The notes under the pieces: generated by a model
What the model saw: only the letters and a program-made list of their open reading frames with translations
Database searches by the model: none
Told to the model about the DNA's origin: nothing
Assembly (NCBI RefSeq): GCF_014109765.1
Contig: NZ_CP059139.1
Location: 1,798,001-1,862,000, forward strand
Reading direction: 5' to 3'
Source of the DNA: Pseudomonas berkeleyensis
GTDB lineage: Bacteria; Pseudomonadota; Gammaproteobacteria; Pseudomonadales; Pseudomonadaceae
Length of the DNA: 64,000 nucleotides
Made by a program: the position numbers and the translations under genes
Shown: positions 1 through 8,795 of the stretch, in pieces
How positions within the stretch are numbered: the stretch's first letter is position 1
How the letters are laid out: each line of letters begins with the position of its first letter

Positions 1-113
1 GAGTTGTCTTTAGCCAGTTGGGCGAAGTCGGCACCGCCTTCGATGGCGGTTTTCAGTTCGTTGCACTTGTCTTCGCTGGCAACCAGGATGTGGCGGGCAG
101 TGGCGCGGGCCAT
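1..113 (-). CDS. ppiC: Peptidyl-prolyl cis-trans isomerase, parvulin type (partial, 3' end outside window)
   Basis: The first 37 residues are visible and start MARATARHILV, the usual opening of the small single-domain cytoplasmic parvulin PpiC (about 93 residues). The HILV strand and the later GADFAQLAKDNS segment are typical of the parvulin fold. This enzyme speeds cis-trans isomerisation of peptidyl-proline bonds. A strong ribosome site (AGGAGGT on the minus strand, around 121-128) sits just before the ATG at 113. The remainder lies beyond the left edge, so no statement can be made about the active site. Confidence 0.9.
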   Translation of the reverse strand, partial: MARATARHILVASEDKCNELKTAIEGGADFAQLAKDN

Positions 114-281
114 GGGGAGTACCTCCTTTCAATTGAGGTGCAGAGCCTAGCGCAATCGACTCGACAAGCAAACGGTAGGCCGTTCGTCCATTTGTCAGGA
201 GTCATGCCAGGGTCTCGTTTGTCCCACGTTCTGTAAGCGGGCGTTTGCCCTGAACTCAGGTTTCACTGAGGAGACGTGCAG

Positions 282-623
282 ATGAACACCCTGAGCATCG
301 ACGGTTGGCGTAAGGCCGACAACGACAGCAAATCCATCCCCATCGGCACCCTGCAGTTCTATGTCAGCGAGGCGGAGCACCTGCGACTGGAACAAGCCGA
401 GGAGCAACTGCAGCGCAGCGGCACGCGCGACACGATGATCGATGCCGACACGCAGACGCTGGAACTGGTCATGCCGGATGGCTTCGGCCCGTTGAGCGAG
501 TGCAAATGGCGGGTCTACCTCGGCGGTGAGGAGGGGCGCGGCCAATTTCACCTGGTCGGCTACAGCGCCGAGGATGGCTGCCTGATCTACAGCAATGCGG
601 TGATGGTCGACCTGCTGGGGTGA
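282..623 (+). CDS. Conserved hypothetical protein, 113 aa
   Basis: I do not recognise this family. The ATG at 282 is chosen because GAGGAG (268-273) lies 8 bases upstream; an in-frame GTG at 276 is too close to that site. The product is acidic, soluble, and has no signal peptide or membrane segment. It starts MNTLSIDGWRKAD, contains a short helical stretch rich in Glu and Gln (residues 30-45), and its second half looks like a beta-rich domain. It stands alone, divergent from ppiC. Confidence 0.7.
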   Translation: MNTLSIDGWRKADNDSKSIPIGTLQFYVSEAEHLRLEQAEEQLQRSGTRDTMIDADTQTLELVMPDGFGPLSECKWRVYLGGEEGRGQFHLVGYSAEDGCLIYSNAVMVDLLG

Positions 624-708
624 GGCGCATGGGCAAAGCCTTGCCTCGAGGTGGCAAACCACTGCCGCAGGGCAGCGCGTAAGCCGCGTAGTCATTGGGC
701 TGCAGCGT

Positions 709-724
709 CTGGCCCGGAATCTGC
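709..724 (+). promoter_or_regulatory. Candidate sigma-54 (RpoN) promoter
   Basis: The sequence TGGCCCG-GAAT-CTGCT has GG (711-712) and GC (723-724) separated by exactly 10 bases, as in -24/-12 promoters. It differs from the consensus TGGCACG-N4-TTGCW at one position in each half. Initiation would fall about 736, some 20 bases before the start of the 149-aa gene at 759. No activator site was identified, so this is a motif match only. Confidence 0.35.
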
Positions 725-758
725 TTTGCATGAGGCAAACGCTTTTTGCGGAGGCCCC

Positions 759-1208
759 ATGACCAGCATCAACAACAGCATGCCTGCCATGCTCAGCTAC
801 TACGGCAGTCAGCTCAACAAAGGTTCGACCACAGGCAGCGCTGAGAGCGAAGGCCAGAGCAGCCAGGATCCTCTGGGCGACCTGCGGCGCTTTGCCAAGC
901 AAGTCGTTGCGCGCAGTGAAGGCGGATTGCTGCGCGCGATGAATGGCGGCAGCTCATCCTCCAGCAGCGGCATACAGCGCAGTGCCGAGAGCAAGCCCTC
1001 GACACCCTCGGTGATTCAACTGCCGGACGTGACCACGCTGGATCGCGACGATGCCGCCAAGCTGCTGGCGCAGGTGCAGAAAATGGTGGATGCCGGCCTG
1101 GACGGCAGTGTGCGTATCGCCGGGCATAATGGCGACCAGCAGACCGATTCGCTGGAAACCTATCGCCAGTGGCTGCAGGAGAAGGGCGGCCTCAGCGTAT
1201 ACGCCTGA
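759..1208 (+). CDS. Hypothetical Ser-rich protein, 149 aa
   Basis: Not recognised. The ATG at 759 follows GAGG (751-754). The N-terminal 75 residues are low complexity and rich in Ser, Gly and Gln, with a run of serines near residue 66-70, so probably disordered. The C-terminal half (about 90-149) is compact, with a predicted helix DDAAKLLAQVQKMVDAGLDG and a closing TYRQWLQEKGG helix. There is no signal peptide. It may be read from the candidate RpoN promoter just upstream; the next gene converges on it. Confidence 0.65.
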   Translation: MTSINNSMPAMLSYYGSQLNKGSTTGSAESEGQSSQDPLGDLRRFAKQVVARSEGGLLRAMNGGSSSSSSGIQRSAESKPSTPSVIQLPDVTTLDRDDAAKLLAQVQKMVDAGLDGSVRIAGHNGDQQTDSLETYRQWLQEKGGLSVYA

Positions 1209-1219
1209 TTGGCCGCGCC

Positions 1220-2269
1220 TCAGCTCAGGGCCGGCTGGGTGTCGCCAGCGTCTTCTGCGCTGATGACCCGATTGCGCCCGGCGCGCTTGGCGGCGTAGGT
1301 GCGTCGATCCGCTGCCAGCATCAACTCGTCGAGCGAATGCCCGTCCGTGCCGAAACTGGCGACGCCTGCGCTGAGCGTCATGCTGAGTGATCCGCTGGCC
1401 AACTCGAGCGGCGCCGTCGCCAGGCGCAAGCGCAGGCTTTCTGCTATCTCCCGTGCTTGCCCGACCGTGCTGCCAGGCAACAGCACGGCGAACTCCTCGC
1501 CACCCAGGCGACAGAACAGATCATTGATGCGCAGACGCTGCGCCAGCACCCTGGCGAAGTGATCCAGTGCACGGTCGCCTGCGTCATGGCCAAACTGATC
1601 GTTGATCTGCTTGAAGTGATCGATGTCGATGAATATCAGTGAAAGCGGCGTACCGTTGCGCAGTACATGCGCACGCTCGCGTTCGAATACCTCAACCAGC
1701 TTGACCCGGTTCGGCAGGCCGGTCAGGGCGTCGGTGGTGGCGCGTTCGGTCAGGCGCTTCTCGTTGCCGATGCGGCTGCGCTCGTAGATATGCGCGAAAA
1801 CCATCACCGCCAGGCTGGCCAGCCCGAGGTTGGCGATAATCTCCACGTTCTGCAGCAACTGCTCGGAAGAGAATCGGCGGCTGAAGACGAACAGGCCAAT
1901 GCCGACGAACAGCAGCGAAACATACATGCCCAGGCGCAGGCCCAGCAGCATGTAGCAGATGATCGGGATGGTCTGGATCCAGCCGAACACGGCGAAGCTG
2001 GTATGAGGCTGGGCCAGCGCCACCATCATGATGCTGAAGAACGGCAGCAGGTAGATCGCGGTCAATAGCTGCAGGTTGCGCGTGCGGTCGAGAATGAGCA
2101 GCAGGTACAGCGAGACGCCTGCATAGCCGATCTCCAGAAGCGCCAGCAGCCAGTTGTCATGCAGCAAATTGATGACCGAGAAGAACAAACCACCGCCCAG
2201 CGTGATCCATAGCAGAGCTTTGAGAACCAAACGGCGGTGTTGTTCGTTCTGTGTGTGGTGACCGGGCAT
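1220..2269 (-). CDS. Membrane-bound diguanylate cyclase (GGDEF domain)
   Basis: Makes the second messenger cyclic di-GMP from two GTP. The 349-residue product starts at MPGHHTQNEQ. The first 190 residues hold about five or six hydrophobic segments forming an integral membrane sensor region, and a GGDEF domain follows (about 195-335). The active-site loop reads GGEEF, a functional variant, and is preceded at five residues by RIND, an intact RxxD inhibitory site, so product feedback is expected. The signature DALTGLPNR and FIDIDHFKQINDQFGH segments are present. No EAL domain. The input signal is unknown. Confidence 0.92.
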   Translation of the reverse strand: MPGHHTQNEQHRRLVLKALLWITLGGGLFFSVINLLHDNWLLALLEIGYAGVSLYLLLILDRTRNLQLLTAIYLLPFFSIMMVALAQPHTSFAVFGWIQTIPIICYMLLGLRLGMYVSLLFVGIGLFVFSRRFSSEQLLQNVEIIANLGLASLAVMVFAHIYERSRIGNEKRLTERATTDALTGLPNRVKLVEVFERERAHVLRNGTPLSLIFIDIDHFKQINDQFGHDAGDRALDHFARVLAQRLRINDLFCRLGGEEFAVLLPGSTVGQAREIAESLRLRLATAPLELASGSLSMTLSAGVASFGTDGHSLDELMLAADRRTYAAKRAGRNRVISAEDAGDTQPALS

Positions 2270-2458
2270 CAGGTGTTCTCTAAAACGAATGAGGCGACTG
2301 CCGGAGTGAGTGATGCATGACAGTGAGTGGCTATGCAGGAAGCCTGCCGGCTGTTCTCGGATACCCGTTTCATGGGGCTTCGGCAAGCGCGGGAAGCCGG
2401 CTATGATCCAGCGCCGGATGGTGCGTCAGAATCACGACGTTAGTGGGGAGAGAGCGGT

Positions 2459-3319
2459 ATGACAATAACAATGATGACATGGCGATGGAGCCGCTGCCTG
2501 TTGGCCGTGTTGGCCGTGACGGCTGTGCCTGGTTTGCAGGCCGCCGAGGACAGGGCACTGATCGAGGCGATCAACGTCTATCGCAGCGAGGTTCAGCGTT
2601 GCGGTGTGCAGGCTTCCGAGCCACTACCGCCGCTGGCCAATGATCCACGGCTGATGTTGCCGGCCGACGGTACTGGCGACTTGCAGCAATCTTTGAGTGC
2701 AGCTGGCTACCCGTTGGTCAACGTGCAGGCCATTACCCTGTCTGGCCCGCGCGATGCCCAGTCGGCGATGCAGGCGCTGAGTGAAAGCTTCTGCCGCGTG
2801 CTGCTCGATCCGCAGTTCATCGATATCGGTGTCAGTCAGCAGGGGCGTGACTGGCGCATTCTGCTGGCGCGGCCACTGCTCAGTGGGCGTCTGGGCGACT
2901 GGCAGAGTGAGGGCGAGAAGCTCTTGCAGCAGATCAACGCCGCTCGGGCCCAGGCGCGCCAGTGCGGCAACCAGGCCTTTGCCGCCGCGGCACCGCTTGC
3001 CTGGAGCGCAGAGCTGGGCAGCGCCGCCGAAGCGCATAGCCGCGCCATGGCCAATGGCAACTTCTTCGCTCATCAGGGGCGTGATGGCCGCACACCGGGC
3101 GATCGCGCGGAGCTGGCGGGTTACAGCGGCGGCCGAGTGGGCGAGAACATCGCCGCCGCGCTGGACACCCCGGGCAAGGTGGTCGAAGGCTGGCTGGCCA
3201 GCCCGGGCCATTGCGCCAACATCATGAACCCGCAGTTCGATGCCCTTGGCGCCGCCTACGGCAGCGACCCGCAGAGTGACGCCGGCATCTACTGGACGGC
3301 ATTGTTCGGCGGGCAATGA
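2459..3319 (+). CDS. Secreted CAP-superfamily (SCP/PR-1) protein with two tandem CAP-like units
   Basis: The 286-residue protein opens with a Sec signal peptide (basic MTITMMTWRWSR, hydrophobic core to about 25, cleavage after LQA). The C-terminal CAP domain (about 155-286) keeps the hallmark residues: HSRAMANGNFFAH, GENIAA and SPGHCANIMNPQF. The N-terminal 130 residues look like a second, degenerate copy: AINVYRSEVQRCGVQ mirrors QINAARAQARQCGNQ, and FCRVLLDPQFIDIG mirrors HCANIMNPQFDALG, but the two active-site-like histidines are absent. The molecular role of bacterial CAP proteins is unsettled. GGGGAGAGAG lies before the ATG. Confidence 0.88.
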   Translation: MTITMMTWRWSRCLLAVLAVTAVPGLQAAEDRALIEAINVYRSEVQRCGVQASEPLPPLANDPRLMLPADGTGDLQQSLSAAGYPLVNVQAITLSGPRDAQSAMQALSESFCRVLLDPQFIDIGVSQQGRDWRILLARPLLSGRLGDWQSEGEKLLQQINAARAQARQCGNQAFAAAAPLAWSAELGSAAEAHSRAMANGNFFAHQGRDGRTPGDRAELAGYSGGRVGENIAAALDTPGKVVEGWLASPGHCANIMNPQFDALGAAYGSDPQSDAGIYWTALFGGQ

Positions 3320-3335
3320 ACCGCAGCAGCAAGCA

Positions 3336-3923
3336 TCAGTTGCTGCCGAACACCTTGGCCAGGTGCTGCTCGTAGCGCGCCACGTCGTGCTCGATGTTCG
3401 GCACCTTCATCACGTCATTGCAGATGAAGGTGGGCAGGGCGCTCATGCCGAGGAACTCGTTGGCCTTGTGGAAGGGGAAGTACACCGCGTCCACGCCTTT
3501 GCCTTCGAAGAAATCCGTCGGGTCTTCGAAGGCCTGCACCGGGGCGTTCCAGGTCAGCGACAGCATGTATTGCTTGCCCTGGATCAGGCCGCCGCTGCCG
3601 TACTTCTGCGAGGCATCGGAGCGGGTACGGCCATCGCTGGCGTAGAGGCTGCCATGGCCGGCGGTGAACACCTCGTCGAGGTACTTCTTCACCGTCCACG
3701 GTGCGCCCATCCACCAACCGGGCATCTGATAGATCACCACGTCGGCCCAGAGGATTTTCTGCACTTCTTCTTCCACGTCGTAACCACCGTCGATGAAGGT
3801 GGTCTTGACGTCGAAACCGGCGCGGTCGAGATACGCCACGGCGGTGTCGTGCAAGGTGCTGTTGTAGCGGCCTTCGGAGTGTGCGAACTGTTTGCCGCCG
3901 TTGAGTAGCAGGATCTTTTTCAT
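3336..3923 (-). CDS. mdaB: NAD(P)H:quinone oxidoreductase MdaB (flavodoxin-like fold)
   Basis: A 195-residue cytoplasmic FAD enzyme that reduces quinones by two electrons and protects against redox-cycling compounds. The start MKKILLLNGGKQFAHSEGRYN and the segment YQMPGWWMGAPWTVKKYLDEVF are characteristic of MdaB/modulator of drug activity B. Length matches the family. The start at 3923 has GGGAG eight bases upstream. It is divergent from an ABM-domain gene; in Escherichia coli mdaB is the neighbour of ygiN, whose product belongs to the same ABM family, so the two probably act in one quinone cycle. Confidence 0.93.
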   Translation of the reverse strand: MKKILLLNGGKQFAHSEGRYNSTLHDTAVAYLDRAGFDVKTTFIDGGYDVEEEVQKILWADVVIYQMPGWWMGAPWTVKKYLDEVFTAGHGSLYASDGRTRSDASQKYGSGGLIQGKQYMLSLTWNAPVQAFEDPTDFFEGKGVDAVYFPFHKANEFLGMSALPTFICNDVMKVPNIEHDVARYEQHLAKVFGSN

Positions 3924-4010
3924 GAGTGACTCCCGGAAATGATGGGAGCAGATTAACCATCGGCCTGCCATGGAAACAGCCGCTCACAGGCAAAGGATTG
4001 TTGACTGATA

Positions 4011-4024
4011 GTCATGAAAATGAC
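4011..4024. promoter_or_regulatory. Small palindrome between mdaB and the ABM gene
   Basis: GTCAT-GAAA-ATGAC is a perfect 5-base inverted repeat in the middle of the 150-bp divergent promoter region, 50 bases before the ABM gene start. It could be an operator shared by both genes. The arms are short, so chance is possible. Confidence 0.25.
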
Positions 4025-4073
4025 GACTTGGCGTGCGCTAGAGTGTGGCCATTCCTTCACGGCAGGAGCCAAC

Positions 4074-4370
4074 ATGCACGCCTTCATTCTTCACGCCCAT
4101 ACCAAACCTGAGCAGGCCGAGGCCTTCGAACGACTGTTCCGCACCTATATCGAGCCCAGCCGCGCCGAGCCGGGCTGCATCGAGTACCACATGCTGCGCG
4201 ATGCGCAGGATCCGACGTTGTTCATCTTCTACGAGGTCTGGGCCTCGCCGGCGGCGTTGGCCGAGCACATGGCGTTGCCGCACATGCGCGCCTTCCACGA
4301 ACGGCGCATGGACTACCTGCGGCGCGATCTGGACGTGCGGGCCGTCGAGGTGCTCGGCACGGTGGTCTGA
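4074..4370 (+). CDS. Antibiotic biosynthesis monooxygenase (ABM) domain protein, YgiN-like quinol monooxygenase
   Basis: A 98-residue ferredoxin-like dimeric-barrel protein: MHAFILHAHTKPEQAEAF, then EPGCIEYHMLRD, FIFYEVWASPAALAEHM, and a closing strand. These are the standard ABM landmarks, including the conserved E in YEVW and the H in EHM. E. coli YgiN of this family oxidises quinols and is encoded next to mdaB; here the gene is divergent from mdaB, which supports the same partnership. CAGGAG precedes the ATG at 4074; an upstream in-frame ATG at 4014 lacks a ribosome site. Confidence 0.88.
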   Translation: MHAFILHAHTKPEQAEAFERLFRTYIEPSRAEPGCIEYHMLRDAQDPTLFIFYEVWASPAALAEHMALPHMRAFHERRMDYLRRDLDVRAVEVLGTVV

Positions 4371-4480
4371 CACACCGCTTTTCACGCTTTGCCAATCGCC
4401 TTCTATGCTTGAGTTGACGCCGGCCTCGATTGATTCGCCGGTCGGCCGTTCACAGGAAGAGGACTGCTTGGAGAAGGCAC

Positions 4481-5794
4481 ATGTTCGGTAACCAGTTGAA
4501 GAAGGAGTTGCAGCAGAAAGACACCGAGCTGTCGCTGTACAAGCAGCTCGTCCAAGGCATACAGGCGCAGAAGATCATGCTGTCGATCGATCCCCAGCAG
4601 CGGATCGTCGATTTCAACGACAAGTTCGCCCGTTTCGTCGGTTATGCGCCCGAGCAACTGAAAGGGCGCCCGCTGAGCGACTTCGTGCCGGCCTACGTCA
4701 AGGATCTGCCGTGCTACAAGGATCTCAGTGCGGCGATCGTTTCCGGTCATTCGATCAGTGATCGCTATCGTTTCCTGCGCAGCGATGGCGCGCTGGTGTG
4801 GGTGCAGGCCTCCTGGATGCCTCTGGCGGACGAACGGGGCGTCGTGCAACGTGTTCAGTGCATCGGTAGCGAGATAACCGAGAGCATGAACAAGGCGCGC
4901 GAGAACGAGGATTTCATCAACGCACTGCTACGCTCGACCGCCGTGATCGAGTTCGACCTGCAGGGCCACGTGCTCAACGCCAACGAGCAGTTCCTGAGTG
5001 CCATGGGCTACAGCCTGGAGCGGATCAGGGGCCAACACCACCGCATCTTCTGCGAACCGCAGGAGTCATCCTCCGCCGAGTACACACGCTTCTGGGAACG
5101 CCTGAACCGTGGCGAGTTCGTCGCCGGGCGTTTCAAGCGCGTAGACAGCCACGGTCACGTGGTCTGGCTCGAAGCGACCTACAACCCGGTGCACGACACT
5201 CAGAATCGTCTGTACAAGGTGGTCAAGTTCGCCACGGTGATCACCGACCAGGTCAACCGCGAAGAAGAGGTCAACGACGCGGCCGACACCGCCTACGGCA
5301 TTTCTCAGCGTACCGACACCACCGCCCAGCGCGGTGCCCAGGTGGTGACCGAGACGGTGCAGACCATGCAGCGCATCGCCGAGCAGATGACGTCGGCCTC
5401 CGAAGGGATCGAGGCCCTTGGCAAGCAGTCGGTGCTGATCAGTACCATGGTGCAGACCATCGGTGGTATCGCCCAGCAGACCAACCTGCTGGCGCTGAAC
5501 GCAGCCATCGAGGCCGCGCGGGCAGGGGAGCAGGGGCGTGGTTTCGCCGTCGTCGCCGACGAGGTGCGCCAGCTAGCCAGCCGTACCAGCAAGGCCACCG
5601 AGGAGATCGTCGGGGTGGTGCAGGACAACCAGAAGCTGGTGGACGCCGCTGTGCGCGACATGGCCAACAGTCGCGCCCAGGCCGAGGCCGGCCTGCAACT
5701 GGCCAATCAGGCGGGTGATGTGATCGTGGAGATTCGTCAGGGCGCCAAGCAAGTGCTCGGCGCCGTGGAGCGCTTCGCCCGACAACTGCACTAG
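4481..5794 (+). CDS. Soluble PAS-PAS methyl-accepting chemotaxis transducer (BdlA/Aer-like architecture)
   Basis: The 437-residue protein has a short N-terminal coiled coil ([22 protein letters not shown]), PAS domain 1 (about 25-145), PAS domain 2 (about 150-270) and a signalling domain with the conserved hairpin tip [32 protein letters not shown] split over residues 330-365. There is no membrane segment, so it is cytoplasmic and reads redox, oxygen or a small ligand through PAS. The layout and size resemble BdlA of P. aeruginosa, a biofilm-dispersal transducer, but identity to BdlA cannot be proven here. The signalling helices are short, as in BdlA. GGAGAAGG precedes the ATG. Confidence 0.88.
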   Translation: MFGNQLKKELQQKDTELSLYKQLVQGIQAQKIMLSIDPQQRIVDFNDKFARFVGYAPEQLKGRPLSDFVPAYVKDLPCYKDLSAAIVSGHSISDRYRFLRSDGALVWVQASWMPLADERGVVQRVQCIGSEITESMNKARENEDFINALLRSTAVIEFDLQGHVLNANEQFLSAMGYSLERIRGQHHRIFCEPQESSSAEYTRFWERLNRGEFVAGRFKRVDSHGHVVWLEATYNPVHDTQNRLYKVVKFATVITDQVNREEEVNDAADTAYGISQRTDTTAQRGAQVVTETVQTMQRIAEQMTSASEGIEALGKQSVLISTMVQTIGGIAQQTNLLALNAAIEAARAGEQGRGFAVVADEVRQLASRTSKATEEIVGVVQDNQKLVDAAVRDMANSRAQAEAGLQLANQAGDVIVEIRQGAKQVLGAVERFARQLH

Positions 5795-5815
5795 GCCTTC
5801 ACTGCTGGAGCCTTG

Positions 5816-5842
5816 CCGAGGGTGTGCATGGCGCACCCTCGG
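5816..5842. terminator. Hairpin between convergent genes, degenerate REP half-site
   Basis: CCGAGGGTG (5816-5824) pairs perfectly with CACCCTCGG (5834-5842) in the 49-bp gap between the PAS chemoreceptor and rlhA. No T-run follows on either strand. The loop region TGCATGGCGCACC resembles the REP core of this genome, so it may be a decayed REP acting as a shared transcript end. Confidence 0.45.
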
Positions 5843-5843
5843 A

Positions 5844-7853
5844 TCAGTGGCTGTAGCCCGGTTTCTGGCGAATGGTCTTGAGCAGATCATCCGGGCTGAT
5901 GTGGCCGACTACCTGAGTCGCGGCGCTGCCCGGATGCGGCAGGTCGAGGATGTGGCCTTTCATCTTGCCGATCACGTGCATCTCGCACGGCTTGCAGTCG
6001 AACTTCAGGGTCAGCACTTCATCGCCGTGCACGAGTTGCATCGGCGCGACGCGGGTTTTCACGCCGGTAACGCCCTTGGCCTGCTTCGGGCACAGGTTGA
6101 AGGAGAAGCGTAGGCAGTGCTTGGTGATCATCACCGGCACTTCGCCGGGCTCTTCGTGTGCCTCGTAGGCGGCGTCGATCAGCTGTACGCCGTGGCGGTG
6201 ATAGAAATCGCGCGCCTTCTGGTTGTAGACGTTGTAGAGGAACGACAGGTGCGATTCCGGGTACACCGGCGCCGGCTCGGTTTCGGCCTTGCGGTTACCG
6301 CGCGGGTGAGCGGCGACGCGCGCTTCGGTGAGCTTGTCGATGGCGTCGCGGCGCAGTGCCTTGAGCTGCGAGTTGGGCACGAAGAACGCCTGCGGTGCAT
6401 CCAGCGTCACGCCCTGGGCGTGGTAGATGGTGGTGCCGAGCTGGGTGAGCAGGTCGCGCAGGCCGTCGAGCGCCTGCTCCGGTTTGTTGGCCGCGCCGAA
6501 TGGGCCGGGCAGGGCAACGTCGACGCTGATGCCTTCTTCGCTGGTGGCGGTGAGCTTGAGGGCGTCTTCGCGCAGCTCGGCCTTCCAGCTCACGCCGATG
6601 CGGCGCTCGGCACTGGTGCGTTGCAGGGCTTGCTGCCAGTTATGGTCGAGGTTGCGCGAGAGCGGGTGATTCGGGCGCAGACGGAACAGACCTTCGGGCA
6701 TCTCGTTGGGCTCGACGCGGTAGCGATAGCGCTTCTCGCCGTCTTCCTCGAACTCACCCTTCAATTCGGCGATGTTGGCGCGGAAGCCGACCACTTCGCG
6801 CTTGACCAGTACGTTGAGGCCGTCGCCGTTGGACAGCGGCTCATGGGTGACGGCGATCAGGTCGCGCTTGTTGACCTTCTCGACATTGCCGACCGCCAGC
6901 CCGGTGAAGGTTGGCGAGTCGAAGGCGCCGATATCGACTTTGCGCTCGGTGACGAAGTAGTCGGTGCTGCCGCGGTGGAAGGTCTTGTCCGGGTCGGGCA
7001 CGAAGAAGTGCGCGGTGCGGCCGCTGGAGGCGCGGGCCAAGTCCGGACGATCCTCGAGAATCGCGTCGAGTTCGCGGCGGTAGTGGGCGGTGATGTTCTT
7101 CACGTAGGCCACATCCTTGTAGCGGCCCTCGATCTTGAACGAGCGCACGCCGGCCTCGACCAAGGCGCGCAGGTTGGCGCTCTGGTTGTTGTCCTTCATG
7201 GACAGCAGGTGTTTTTCGTAGGCGATCACGCCGCCTTTTTCATCCTTGAGGGTGTAGGGCAGGCGGCAGGCCTGCGAGCAGTCGCCGCGGTTGGCACTGC
7301 GCCCGGTCTGCGCGTGGGAGATGTTGCACTGGCCGGAGAAGGCCACGCACAGCGCGCCATGGATGAAGAACTCGATGGCGGCATCGGTTTCATCGGCGAT
7401 GGCGCGGATTTCCTGCAGGTTCAGCTCGCGGGCCAGCACCAGTTGGGAGAAGCCGGCCTGGTCGAGAAACTTGGCGCGTGCCAGGGTTCGAATGTCGGTC
7501 TGGGTGCTGGCATGCAGCTCGATGGGCGGAATATCCAGCTCCATCACGCCCATGTCCTGCACGATCAGCGCGTCCACGCCCGCGTCGTAGAGCTGGTGGA
7601 TCAGCGTGCGTGCCGGCTCCAGCTCATCGTCGTGCAGGATGGTGTTGATCGTGGTGAACACCCGCGCGTGGTAGCGGCGGGCGAACTCCACCAGCCCGGC
7701 GATATCGCTCACTTCGTTGCAGGCATTGTGCCGCGCGCCGAAGCTCGGGCCGCCGATGTAGACGGCGTCGGCGCCATGCAGGATGGCCTCGCGGGCGATC
7801 TCGACATCACGCGCAGGGCTGAGCAGTTCCAGGTGGTTCTTGGGCAAGGACAT
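5844..7853 (-). CDS. rlhA: 23S rRNA 5-hydroxycytidine synthase RlhA (U32 peptidase family, YdcP)
   Basis: The 669-residue size and the layout fit RlhA, which hydroxylates a cytidine of 23S rRNA. The N-terminal U32 barrel begins LELLSPARDVEIAREAILHGADAVYIGG, and the family's cysteine cluster appears in HGALCVAFSGQCNISHAQ and NRGDCSQACRLPY (about residues 165-205). SFKIEGRYKDVAYV follows. The C-terminal 300 residues are the YdcP extension and contain further cysteines (CLRFSFNLCPKQ, CKPCEMH). The ATG at 7853 is used because homologues begin near MSLPKNHLELLSPA; upstream in-frame codons lie in the promoter region. Confidence 0.88.
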   Translation of the reverse strand: MSLPKNHLELLSPARDVEIAREAILHGADAVYIGGPSFGARHNACNEVSDIAGLVEFARRYHARVFTTINTILHDDELEPARTLIHQLYDAGVDALIVQDMGVMELDIPPIELHASTQTDIRTLARAKFLDQAGFSQLVLARELNLQEIRAIADETDAAIEFFIHGALCVAFSGQCNISHAQTGRSANRGDCSQACRLPYTLKDEKGGVIAYEKHLLSMKDNNQSANLRALVEAGVRSFKIEGRYKDVAYVKNITAHYRRELDAILEDRPDLARASSGRTAHFFVPDPDKTFHRGSTDYFVTERKVDIGAFDSPTFTGLAVGNVEKVNKRDLIAVTHEPLSNGDGLNVLVKREVVGFRANIAELKGEFEEDGEKRYRYRVEPNEMPEGLFRLRPNHPLSRNLDHNWQQALQRTSAERRIGVSWKAELREDALKLTATSEEGISVDVALPGPFGAANKPEQALDGLRDLLTQLGTTIYHAQGVTLDAPQAFFVPNSQLKALRRDAIDKLTEARVAAHPRGNRKAETEPAPVYPESHLSFLYNVYNQKARDFYHRHGVQLIDAAYEAHEEPGEVPVMITKHCLRFSFNLCPKQAKGVTGVKTRVAPMQLVHGDEVLTLKFDCKPCEMHVIGKMKGHILDLPHPGSAATQVVGHISPDDLLKTIRQKPGYSH

Positions 7854-8007
7854 GGTTTTTCTATTTAGGGCTGAGGCACGGTTGGGCGCGCATTGTACCG
7901 GGCCATCGCGGCGGGGGCATCCGCGATGTGCCGGACGGCGGCTCAGGCTGTCTGAATCCCCGTATCTGTGGGACAGTAGCGGCCTTTTTTCAGCGTGAGG
8001 CGTGGCG

Positions 8008-8652
8008 ATGGACAACAGAGGGTTGGAGAAGCTCGATCAGTGGCTGCTCAAGTACGGCAATGATGACTCGATCCTGTCCGCCAGCGAGCTGGATGGTTAT
8101 TTCGCTGCCATCGTCTCCAGCCCGCGTCAGGTCGCGCCTGCTGTCTGGTATGCGGCGATCTGGGCCGACCAGCTGCCACAGTGGCCCAGCGACAAGGATG
8201 GCGAGCGCTTCATGAGGCTGGCTGTCGAGCTGATGAGCGAGGCGACCTACATGCTCAGCGAGGAGCCGGATGACTACGAGGCGATCTTCCTGGCAGACAG
8301 CAACGGCAAGGGCGAGAAGCTGATCGTTTCGGAATGGTGCTCGGGTTATCTGCGCGGCGCCGCGGTGGCAGGCTGGCTGGAGGAGGCGTTGTCCGAGGCC
8401 GCGTCAGCGGCGCTGAAGCTGATCGCCCTGCATGGCGACGAAAGCGGCACGGAAACGCTCAAGGCCATGTCCGACGCCGAATACGACGCCAGCACGGCGA
8501 TGATCGAGCCGGCAGCGGTCGAGCTCTACGAATACTGGCAGCAGAACCTGCAGCCCTTGCTGCCAGTGCGCCGCGATGACGCCAAGGTCGGTCGCAACGA
8601 TCCGTGCACCTGTGGCAGCGGCAAGAAGTACAAGCAGTGCTGCATGTCGTGA
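8008..8652 (+). CDS. YecA/UPF0149-family protein with C-terminal SEC-C zinc motif
   Basis: The 214-residue protein has an all-helical UPF0149 domain (about 5-190, with [13 protein letters not shown] and WCSGYLRGA typical of the family) and ends in the SEC-C motif [13 protein letters not shown], which binds zinc and in SecA contacts SecB or ribosomes. The role of stand-alone YecA proteins is probably linked to ribosome or nascent-chain contact. The ATG at 8008 lies seven bases after GAGG; a GTG at 8002 is too close to it. Divergent from rlhA. Confidence 0.88.
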   Translation: MDNRGLEKLDQWLLKYGNDDSILSASELDGYFAAIVSSPRQVAPAVWYAAIWADQLPQWPSDKDGERFMRLAVELMSEATYMLSEEPDDYEAIFLADSNGKGEKLIVSEWCSGYLRGAAVAGWLEEALSEAASAALKLIALHGDESGTETLKAMSDAEYDASTAMIEPAAVELYEYWQQNLQPLLPVRRDDAKVGRNDPCTCGSGKKYKQCCMS

Positions 8653-8693
8653 GCGAGGGCTCACTGGCGCTGACTGTGGGCGATTGATCCGTG

Positions 8694-8719
8694 CGGGCCG
8701 GCAGAGTTACGCCGGCCCG
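8694..8719. terminator. GC-rich hairpin after the YecA gene
   Basis: CGGGCCGGC (8694-8702) and GCCGGCCCG (8711-8719) form a perfect 9-bp stem with an 8-base loop, 42 bases after the stop codon. No clear T-run follows. Likely transcript end or stabiliser. Confidence 0.5.
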
Positions 8720-8763
8720 TTAGCGGGTACCCCTTACGCCGCAGCGGTTGGCTGGGCACAGTC

Positions 8764-8786
8764 GGTGCGCACAGCGCACCCTACGA
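8764..8786. repeat. Single REP element (GTGCGC family)
   Basis: One copy of the genome's palindromic unit GGTGCGC-NNN-GCGCACC followed by CTACGA. It sits just beyond the stop of the BRO-N-like gene, between convergent genes. Confidence 0.75.
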
Positions 8787-8795
8787 GCTTGGTGC

